Assembly (NCBI RefSeq): GCF_000381025.1
Contig: NZ_KB905816.1
Location: 558,001-622,000, forward strand
From: Streptomyces sulphureus DSM 40104
GTDB taxonomy: Bacteria > Actinomycetota > Actinomycetes > Streptomycetales > Streptomycetaceae
DNA: 64,000 nt
Reading direction: 5' to 3'
The notes beneath the pieces are model-generated. The model was not told the DNA's origin. It did no database searches and was given only the letters and a program-made list of their open reading frames with translations. Positions 51,875-58,481 of the stretch are shown in pieces. The position numbers and the translations under genes were made by a program. Each line of letters opens with the position of its first letter. Position 1 is the first letter of the stretch.

Positions 51875-53691
51875 GCGGGTTCTCCTGATTCGTCGTGTAC
51901 GGCGGGTGCGTGTGAGGACACCCAGAAACGGATGCTCTCGATGAGCACCACGGCGGCGATGACCGCGGCGAGCACGGTCAGCGCGACGGTGAAGCCCTGC
52001 CCCGCGCCGTGCAGCCACAGAGCGGCGGCGAGCGTGACCGCCAGGGTGCGTCCTTCCTGACCCCCGATCGCCCGCACCAGCAGGTGCGGCGGCGCTCCGG
52101 TGCCACCGCGGATGCGGTACACCGTGTCGTAGTGATGGTAGGCGACAGCGGCGACGAGGCCGTAGGCCGCGGGGAGCGCCCCGGGCGACTCAGCGCGGGC
52201 GGCGAGCAGCAGCACGGTGCCGTACTCGGCGGCGCGGAGGACCGGCGGGACGAGCCAGTCGAGCGGGCCCTTGAGCGGCGCCGCCACAGCCAGCCCCGCG
52301 AGGAGCGCGTAGCCGAGCGCGGCGAGCAGCGGCCACACGGTGCCGAGCGGCGCGAAGGCGGCGACGGCCGCGACGAGGACACCGCCGGCGAAGGCGAGCG
52401 CCGGTGCCGCGGGACCCGGGAGCCTGCGCCCGCCGAGGAGGCGGGAGGCGGCTTCGGCGAGGGGGCCGCTGTCGGCGAGGTCGGCGAGTGCGCGCGCCGC
52501 GCGGTCGGTGCGGTGCGCCCTGCGGGTGAGCGAGCGCAGCACGCGGCCCGCCGTGGTGTAGCACGCCGCCAGGGCGCAGCCGACGAGCAGCACGACGAAT
52601 GTGATCCGGGGGGTGGTGAGCGCGGTCAACACCGCGATCAGCGCCCAGCGTTCGCCGATGGGGAGGACCACCATGCGGCGCAGCCAGATCGTCCAGCCGG
52701 CGTTGTCGAGTCTCTCCGAGAGCGCCGCCGTGGGGCTGGTGTTCGCCTGCGCGTCGTGGTTGGCCTCGTTGAACGAGAAGTCGACGACGTGCCGGACCGT
52801 CTGGAGCACCATCGCTCCGAGCGCCAGCGCCCATACGTCGTCGGCGGGGTCGCTGCGTGCGGCGCCGAGTGCGAGGCCGGCGTAGAAGGCGTACTCCTTG
52901 GCCCGGTCGAAGGTGGCGTCGAGCCAGGCTCCGAGGGTGGAGTACTTCAGTGCGTAGCGGGCGAGTTGGCCGTCGGTGGCATCGAGGACGAAGGAGCCGA
53001 GGAGCAGCAGTCCCGCGGCGACGAAGCCGGGGCGGCTGCCGGTGGCGGCGCAGCCGGCCGCGATCAGCGCCGTGACGAGGGAGGCGGTGGTGACCTGGTT
53101 CGGCGTCAGGTCGCGGCGAGCGCACCAGCGGGCGAGGTAGCGGGAGTACGGGCTGATGCAGAAGGTGGTGAAGAACCCGTCGCGGGCCTTCACGGCGGAG
53201 CGCAGGCGGACGTCCTCGCCGTCGACGGCGTCCACCGACCGCTGTGCGGCCGCGCGTTGGTCGTCGTCGTGCGCCACCTCGGCGACGAGGACGCCGAGTT
53301 CGGGACGGTGCACCCCGATTCCCGCCTCCTGCAGGGCCGCAGCCGCCTCGTCCGGCAGCGGCTCCGCCGGCTGCCCGCTACCCGGAGCGTGCACGGGTGC
53401 GGAGGCGAGGGCGCGGTCGAGTGCGGCGCGCGCCTCCGGTCGGGCGGTGAGCGCGCCGGGGACCGAGGCCGCGGGGAAGCGCGGGTCGGTGAGGGCGAGG
53501 CGCAGGCTGTGGACGTGGCCGACGAACGCCGGGTCGACGAGGGCGACACGGCGCCCGGCCGGCACCTCGTCGAGGAGCATCGGCACGTCGACGGCGCTGC
53601 CCGCGGCACGCACGTCGAACCCGAGCGCGCGCAGGTCGCTTTCGAGCGACGAGCCGGCGACCGGTGGGCCGGTGAGGATGGCGGTCGACAG
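51871..53691 (-). CDS. DUF5941 / CDP-alcohol phosphatidyltransferase fusion protein, probable CTG start
   Basis: 606 residues if started at CTG 53691. The N-terminal 150 residues look like a nucleotide-binding cytoplasmic domain. The middle holds a complete CDP-alcohol motif DATDGQLAR...GAWLDATFD with all four Asp residues, and about ten membrane segments follow, including the DUF5941 part. No ATG, GTG or TTG lies in frame before a GTG at 53613, yet coding sequence (LSTAILTGPPVAGSSLESDL) continues upstream to the CTG, which has AAGGAG nine bases before it. The first gene of the leftward nucleotide-alcohol set; joins a CDP-alcohol to an acceptor in the membrane. Confidence 0.83.
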   Translation of the reverse strand: MSTAILTGPPVAGSSLESDLRALGFDVRAAGSAVDVPMLLDEVPAGRRVALVDPAFVGHVHSLRLALTDPRFPAASVPGALTARPEARAALDRALASAPVHAPGSGQPAEPLPDEAAAALQEAGIGVHRPELGVLVAEVAHDDDQRAAAQRSVDAVDGEDVRLRSAVKARDGFFTTFCISPYSRYLARWCARRDLTPNQVTTASLVTALIAAGCAATGSRPGFVAAGLLLLGSFVLDATDGQLARYALKYSTLGAWLDATFDRAKEYAFYAGLALGAARSDPADDVWALALGAMVLQTVRHVVDFSFNEANHDAQANTSPTAALSERLDNAGWTIWLRRMVVLPIGERWALIAVLTALTTPRITFVVLLVGCALAACYTTAGRVLRSLTRRAHRTDRAARALADLADSGPLAEAASRLLGGRRLPGPAAPALAFAGGVLVAAVAAFAPLGTVWPLLAALGYALLAGLAVAAPLKGPLDWLVPPVLRAAEYGTVLLLAARAESPGALPAAYGLVAAVAYHHYDTVYRIRGGTGAPPHLLVRAIGGQEGRTLAVTLAAALWLHGAGQGFTVALTVLAAVIAAVVLIESIRFWVSSHAPAVHDESGEPA

Positions 53692-54001
53692 ACGAACTCA
53701 CTCCTTGGCAACGGGCGTCCACGCGCCTTCGGGGCCCCCGGAGGGCGGCTGAGGCAGCGGACAGGGCAGGCCATCGCCCGTTCGGGGGGCGGGCCGCACG
53801 TCGGCAGAGAGTATCCGATCGACGGGAGGTGCCTTCACCGCACGTTCATCCGCACCACGGTGCACCGGCCACCCGGCGGACACCCTGCACAGTTGTGCGG
53901 AGACAGCATGGGGGATCAGTGCTGCGGCCCACAACCGGCGCCCTCCGCCGGTCTCCGCAGCCGTCCGGCGCGCGCTCCGCGGCCCGGTTAGGGTTCCGGA
54001 C
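53692..54001. other. Divergent promoter region, DUF5941 protein versus galE
   Basis: No gene is supported. The leftward side begins with the AAGGAG ribosome site of the DUF5941 gene (53701-53706). TAGGGT at 53989-53994 is a good -10 box seven bases from the galE ATG, so galE mRNA may be leaderless; no clear -35 is seen. Confidence 0.5.
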
Positions 54002-54979
54002 ATGACGTGGTTGATCACCGGTGGGGCCGGCTACATCGGCGCCCACGTGGCCAGGGCCCTGCGCGCCGCGGGCGAACGCACCGCCGTCCTCGACGACTTC
54101 TCCAGCGGCTTCGCCGAGCGCCTGCCCGACGACGTCCCCGTGGTGCGCGGCAGCGTCTCGGACCGCGCGCTGCTCGACCGGGTCTTCGCGGAGCACGGCG
54201 TGAGCGGAGTGATCCATCTCGCAGCGCGGAAGCAGGTCGGGGAGTCGGTGGAGCAGCCTCTCCTCTACTACCGCGAGAACGTCCACGGGCTCACGGTGCT
54301 GTTGGAGGCGGTCGTAGCCGCCGGCGTCGGCCGGTTCGTCCTCTCCTCTTCCGCGGCCGTGTACGGCATGCCCGAGGTGGACCTGGTCACCGAGGAGGCC
54401 CCGTGCCTCCCGATCAACCCCTACGGCGAGACGAAGCTCACCGGCGAGTGGCTGGTACGCGACGTGGGCCGCGCACACGGGATCTCCACAGCCTGCCTGC
54501 GGTACTTCAACGTCGCGGGGGCCGCTGAGCCCGGCCTCGGCGACGTCGGCAGGGCCAACGTGATCCCGATGTTCTTCGAGGCGCTCACGCTCGGCGAGGC
54601 CCCGCAGATCTTCGGCGGCGACTACCCGACCGAGGACGGCACCTGCGTCCGCGACTACATCCACGTCGCCGACCTCGCAGACGCGCACCTCGCCGCGGCG
54701 CGCACGCTCGCGCCGGGCGACGGCGGGGATCTCACGCTCAACATCGGCACGGGCAGCGGCGTCTCGGTACGCCAACTCGCCGACCTCGTCGCCGAGGTGA
54801 CCGGTATCGCCGAGCCCGCCGCCCAGGTCGTCGAGCGGCGCCCGGGGGACCCGGCGCGGGTGGTGGCGCTCGCCGAGCGGGCGCGGACGACGCTGGGCTG
54901 GGAACCGCGGCACGGGGTGCACGCGATGGTGGAGTCGGCGTGGCGGGGATGGCAGTTGCGCCATCCGGAAATGCGCTGA
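54002..54979 (+). CDS. galE: UDP-glucose 4-epimerase
   Basis: 325 residues, extended short-chain dehydrogenase. NAD-binding GGAGYIGAHVARAL at 7-20, SSSAAVYG at the catalytic serine region, and the YGETK catalytic Tyr-x3-Lys are present; RYFNVAGA and VRDYIHVADLADAHL match GalE. It interconverts UDP-glucose and UDP-galactose and could supply the adjacent glycosyltransferase locus. The ATG at 54002 sits seven bases after TAGGGT. Slightly shorter than E. coli GalE, as usual in actinomycetes. Confidence 0.9.
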   Translation: MTWLITGGAGYIGAHVARALRAAGERTAVLDDFSSGFAERLPDDVPVVRGSVSDRALLDRVFAEHGVSGVIHLAARKQVGESVEQPLLYYRENVHGLTVLLEAVVAAGVGRFVLSSSAAVYGMPEVDLVTEEAPCLPINPYGETKLTGEWLVRDVGRAHGISTACLRYFNVAGAAEPGLGDVGRANVIPMFFEALTLGEAPQIFGGDYPTEDGTCVRDYIHVADLADAHLAAARTLAPGDGGDLTLNIGTGSGVSVRQLADLVAEVTGIAEPAAQVVERRPGDPARVVALAERARTTLGWEPRHGVHAMVESAWRGWQLRHPEMR

Positions 54980-55113
54980 CGTCGGCAGGAAAGCGAAGAC
55001 AGCGCGTCGCGCGTGGACACCGCGCGGACATCCCCGTTCACGAGGCGCGTTCGCGCCCGGCCGTACGGCAGACTGGGGCGCTCTGTACAGCAGGCCTCGG
55101 CAGAAGGATGAAG

Positions 55114-55674
55114 ATGGCGAACGACTCAGCGGCACCGATCATGCTCGAACTGGTCGACGAGGACGGCGCGACGGTCGGCACCGCGGAGAAGCTCTCGGCC
55201 CACCAGCCCCCGGGACGCCTCCACCGGGCCTTCTCCGTCTTCCTCTTCGACACGGAGGGGCGGCTGCTGCTCCAGCGCCGTGCCCTCTCGAAGTACCACT
55301 CGCCCGGGGTGTGGTCGAACACCTGCTGCGGCCATCCCTACCCGCAGGAGCAGCCGTTCCTCGCGGCGACGCGTCGCGTCACCGAGGAGCTGGGGGTCGC
55401 GCCCTCGCTGCTCTGCGAGGCGGGCACGGTCCGCTACAACCACCCCGACCCGTCCTCCGGTCTCGTCGAGCAGGAGTTCAACCACCTCTTCACGGGGTTG
55501 GTCACCGCTTCCCCTGCGCCGGACCCCGAGGAGATCTGCGAGACCGCCTTCGTCACGCCGCAGGAGCTGGAGAAGCTCCACGCGGACGGGCCGTTCTCCA
55601 TGTGGTTCATGACGGTGCTCGACGCGGCCCGGCCCGTCATCCAGGAAGTGACGGGGGACGCGGCCGGCTGGTGA
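55114..55674 (+). CDS. idi: Isopentenyl-diphosphate delta-isomerase, type I
   Basis: 186 residues, Nudix-fold Idi. Active-site Cys72 in SNTCCGHP, the Nudix-derived RRVTEELG, and the second acid in VEQEFNHLF (Glu119/121) are visible, with the C-terminal FSMWFMTVLD. It balances IPP and DMAPP, feeding the polyprenyl synthase of the hopanoid cluster 16 kb away. Two ATGs exist (55108, 55114); the second is chosen because AAGG sits six bases before it but directly abuts the first. Confidence 0.93.
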   Translation: MANDSAAPIMLELVDEDGATVGTAEKLSAHQPPGRLHRAFSVFLFDTEGRLLLQRRALSKYHSPGVWSNTCCGHPYPQEQPFLAATRRVTEELGVAPSLLCEAGTVRYNHPDPSSGLVEQEFNHLFTGLVTASPAPDPEEICETAFVTPQELEKLHADGPFSMWFMTVLDAARPVIQEVTGDAAGW

Positions 55675-55705
55675 GCTCCGCGTCGCGCGCCCCGCGGGCG
55701 CCGGC

Positions 55706-56272
55706 TCACCGCCGCGGGACGGGCAGCGCCGCCCAGACGACCTTGCCGCCGTCGGTCGTGGGCTCGACGTCGCAGACGCCTCCGGCCTCCGTCGTCACGG
55801 CCCTGACGAGGAACAGGCCGCGCCCGCTGGTGTGTTCCATGTCCGGGTCGGCGGCGAGCGCCTTGGGGCGGTAGGGGTGGCGATCCTCGACGCCGATGCG
55901 CACCCATCCGCCGCGCAGTGCGATCTCGACACCGACCCGCGGCGAGAGCAGGGCGGCGTGCCGGACCGCGTTGGTGACGAGCTCGGAGACGATCAGCAGC
56001 ACGCTCTGCAACAGCTCGTCGTCGAAGCGCCGCCCCGGACCGGCCTGGCGCACCAGCAGGTCCTCGACCTTGTGGCGCAGCTCGGGCACGGCGGAGTCCT
56101 GCAAGGCAGCAGTGAAGCGCCAGACACCCTCGGGCGCGTGCGGCGGGACGGCGCCTCTCGCCGGTGCCTCCGCCAGCGCCGGCCCCCCGGGGGTGAGTCG
56201 ACCTTCGCCCACCGCCGTGAGGGCCTGCGCGACGGCTGCCTTGCCGGGCGGATGCCCACCGCGGCTCTCCAT
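55706..56272 (-). CDS. RsbW-like ATP-binding regulator (HATPase domain), second copy
   Basis: 188 residues from ATG 56272. HATPase motifs: LLIVSELVTNAVRHA (N box), VEDRHPYRP (G1-like), HTSGRGLFLVRAVTTEAG (G2). No other domain. ATGs at 56302 and 56332 are in frame, but the region from 56314 to 56351 holds operator-like CTTGC repeats, so a downstream start is preferred. Probably regulated by an XRE-DUF5753 protein like those at 10167 and 12943. Convergent with idi. Confidence 0.82.
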   Translation of the reverse strand: MESRGGHPPGKAAVAQALTAVGEGRLTPGGPALAEAPARGAVPPHAPEGVWRFTAALQDSAVPELRHKVEDLLVRQAGPGRRFDDELLQSVLLIVSELVTNAVRHAALLSPRVGVEIALRGGWVRIGVEDRHPYRPKALAADPDMEHTSGRGLFLVRAVTTEAGGVCDVEPTTDGGKVVWAALPVPRR

Positions 56273-56313
56273 CTGAGCACCCCGCTCTCGTCCGTGTTCC
56301 ATCGTTGAGTGTT

Positions 56314-56351
56314 CTTGCAGATGCACTTGCATATGAGTGTTGGCACTTGCT
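56314..56351 (-). promoter_or_regulatory. TGCAAG repeats upstream of the ATPase gene
   Basis: On the leftward strand TGCAAG occurs at 56319-56314 and 56331-56326 (12-nt period), with AGCAAG at 56351-56346; GCAAGTGC occurs twice. TGCAAGAAC[A/G]CTC is shared with the repeat upstream of the DUF397 gene, suggesting a common regulator. Confidence 0.45.
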
Positions 56352-56569
56352 GGGGCGTCTCCGACCTCCTGACCGCAAGTCGGCGCTTATCGATGGCATT
56401 TGACAACAGACTTTCGCGGCGATCAGTTCTGTGACTGTCGTTGACGTGCTGGGACCGCAATTTTCACCGTTCCCTCGCACGTACAGCCGTTCTCCCGACG
56501 GACCCGAACCGGTCGTGCCGCCGTACCGGGATGCGCAGCCCTGCGCACTCGGCAACAGGCCGCGCCCGC

Positions 56570-56575
56570 TACCCT
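56570..56575 (+). promoter_or_regulatory. Candidate -10 box, leaderless crotonase-fold gene
   Basis: TACCCT ends six bases before the ATG at 56582 and no ribosome site is present, as expected for a leaderless mRNA. No clear -35. Confidence 0.35.
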
Positions 56576-56581
56576 TCCCGC

Positions 56582-57388
56582 ATGGAGACGGCGAGCACAG
56601 CGGGACCGCACGGGGCCGACGGACCGCCCGCCGACGGCCACGCGGACGCGGCGGTCCGCGCGGCGGTCCGCGACGGCGTCGCCACCGTCACCCTCCACCA
56701 CCCGGCCAAGCGCAACGCCATGACACCGGCGATGTGGCGCGCATTGCCGCCGCTGCTCGCCGAGTTGGCGCGTGACACCGCGGTACGCACGCTGGTCCTC
56801 ACCGGCGCAGGGGGCACCTTCTGCGCCGGCGCGGATATCGGCGCACTGCGCCGGGCGCCCGAGGAGCAGCAGGAGTCGGCGACCGCGGCCGAAGAGGCGC
56901 TCGCCGGGTTCCCCGCGCCGACCGTCGCCGCCGTACGGGGGCACTGCGTCGGCGGCGGCTGCCAGCTCGCGGCCGCGTGCGACCTGCGCTTCGCCGACGA
57001 GGACGCACTCTTCGGCGTCACCCCTGCCAAGCTCGGCCTCGTCTACCCGGCGGGCTCGACCGGGCGCCTCGTACGGCTGCTCGGTCCCGCTCGCGCCAAG
57101 TACCTGCTCTTCTCCGGCGAGTTGATCGGCGCCCGGCAGGCCCTCGCCTACGGACTCGTCGACGAGGTCCACGCGCCCGGGGCGCTCGACGCGCGCGTCG
57201 CCGAGTTCGCCGCGGTGCTCGCGCAGCGCTCGCAACTGACCCAGGAGGCCGCGAAGGAGGCCGCGTCCGACACCGCCCCGTACCGGGAGGCGTACTGGCA
57301 GGAGCAGCAGCGCACGTGCGGCGAGGCGGCAGAGGGCGTCGCGGCGTTCCTCGAACGGCGCGAGCCGCGGTTCCGCTGGGCCCGCTGA
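56582..57388 (+). CDS. Enoyl-CoA hydratase/isomerase superfamily protein lacking both usual glutamates
   Basis: 268 residues, crotonase fold. VATVTLHHPAKRNAMTPAMW, the oxyanion-hole GAGGTFCAGADI and VRGHCVGGGCQLAAACDLRFA are clear. In classical hydratases the two catalytic Glu residues follow GGGC (GGGC-E-L) and lie in the F-G-x-P-E-I block. Here they read GGGC-Q-L and FGVTPAKLGLVYP, so both are absent. The fold and CoA-binding site are intact, so another crotonase-type reaction (thioester hydrolysis, isomerisation) is likely. Leaderless promoter upstream. Confidence 0.85.
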   Translation: METASTAGPHGADGPPADGHADAAVRAAVRDGVATVTLHHPAKRNAMTPAMWRALPPLLAELARDTAVRTLVLTGAGGTFCAGADIGALRRAPEEQQESATAAEEALAGFPAPTVAAVRGHCVGGGCQLAAACDLRFADEDALFGVTPAKLGLVYPAGSTGRLVRLLGPARAKYLLFSGELIGARQALAYGLVDEVHAPGALDARVAEFAAVLAQRSQLTQEAAKEAASDTAPYREAYWQEQQRTCGEAAEGVAAFLERREPRFRWAR

Positions 57389-57453
57389 CGCCGCCTCCCT
57401 CGCACGTGCCGACGGTCGCGGGCCGTCCGCGTCCACTTCCGGTCGGCCCTTCA

Positions 57454-57478
57454 GCTACCGATTACCTATGGGTAGCGT
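57454..57478 (+). promoter_or_regulatory. Promoter with overlapping dyad, SCO6745-family gene
   Basis: TTCAGC (57450-57455) and TAGCGT (57473-57478) are 17 nt apart, and the ATG is six bases further. GCTACC (57454-57459) and GGTAGC (57471-57476) form a perfect dyad with an 11-nt spacer lying across the promoter spacer, a good place for a repressor. Confidence 0.45.
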
Positions 57479-57484
57479 GAACCC

Positions 57485-58348
57485 ATGACACCACTCCCCG
57501 AGCGCGCCGGACGCCGGTGCCACAACGCGCTCAACCCGCTGCACAGCACGCTGTACTTCGGCCCGCACCTCGGCAGCCACCTCGCGCCCTACGGCATCGA
57601 CGACGCCACCGCCTGCTATCTCGCCGCGCGAGCAGCCCCGTTGGGCGCCGTGGGTGCCGGAGCGGTCACCGCCACCTTCTACAACTTCAACCACACCCTC
57701 ATAGCCCGCTTCGTGCCCGAGGTCTGGGAGCACGCCTCGCCCGACACCGTCCTCGCCGCGCGGCTACGCGCCGTCGACGCGACGCTCCGGGACCTGCTGG
57801 GCGCCGAGACGCTCGCCTCCCCCGAGGTCGCCGAGGCCGCGGAGCTGGCGCTGTGCGCCGCCGAAGGGTGCAGCCGGCCCGGCCGTCCGCTCTACGCAGG
57901 CAACGCAGAACTCCCCGTCCCCGAACCGGCACACCTCGCGCTCTGGCACGCCGCGACACTGCTGCGCGAGCACCGCGGAGACGTCCACGTCACGATGCTC
58001 CAGCACCTCGGGCTCGACCCGCTGGAGGCTCTGGTGACGCACACGGCGACGGGCAGGGGCATGGCGCCCAAGTGGGTGCTCGGCACCCGCGGCTACAGCG
58101 AGAAGGACTGGGAGTCGGCGCGCAGCCGCCTGACGGAGCGGGAACTCCTCGACGAGCAGGGCGAGCTGACGGCCGACGGCGCCGCGCTCCGCACCGAGCT
58201 GGAGGAGGAGACGGACCGTCTCGACGCCCGCCCCTACGAGCACCTCGGCGCCGAACGCGTCGCCAGGCTCACCGAGTTGGGGCGCGGTCTGAGTGCGGCC
58301 GCCACCGAGGCGGGCGCCTTCCCGCAGGGCCTCTTCGGCAAGGGCTGA
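57485..58348 (+). CDS. SCO6745 family protein
   Basis: 287 residues of an actinobacterial family named after its S. coelicolor member. N-terminal CHNALNPLHSTLYFGPHLGSHLAPYGI, ATFYNFNHTLIARFVPEVWEHASP, ALWHAATLLREHRGDVHV, and a C-terminal MarR-like winged-helix region (SEKDWESARSRLTERELLDEQGELTADGAALR, residues 201-232). It is probably a transcription-factor-like or haem/ligand-responsive protein, but no function is established. The promoter carries a dyad, consistent with self-regulation. Confidence 0.82.
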   Translation: MTPLPERAGRRCHNALNPLHSTLYFGPHLGSHLAPYGIDDATACYLAARAAPLGAVGAGAVTATFYNFNHTLIARFVPEVWEHASPDTVLAARLRAVDATLRDLLGAETLASPEVAEAAELALCAAEGCSRPGRPLYAGNAELPVPEPAHLALWHAATLLREHRGDVHVTMLQHLGLDPLEALVTHTATGRGMAPKWVLGTRGYSEKDWESARSRLTERELLDEQGELTADGAALRTELEEETDRLDARPYEHLGAERVARLTELGRGLSAAATEAGAFPQGLFGKG

Positions 58349-58481
58349 CGGCACACGGCACCGGACACAGGGGCCCTCCGTTCGGCGTGCCCTGCCGGGT
58401 CGGACCGCCACCGCGCGGCGCCGCCTGCCACAATGCGGCGTACCGGGGGACCACAGCACCGAGAAGGCGGAACAGACCATC

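Larger units (their letters stand above)
56273..56581. other. Divergent region between ATPase and crotonase-fold gene
   Basis: No gene is supported. It contains the TGCAAG-type repeats (listed separately), TTGACA at 56400-56405 without a convincing -10 at the right distance, and the leaderless promoter box of the rightward gene. Confidence 0.5.
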
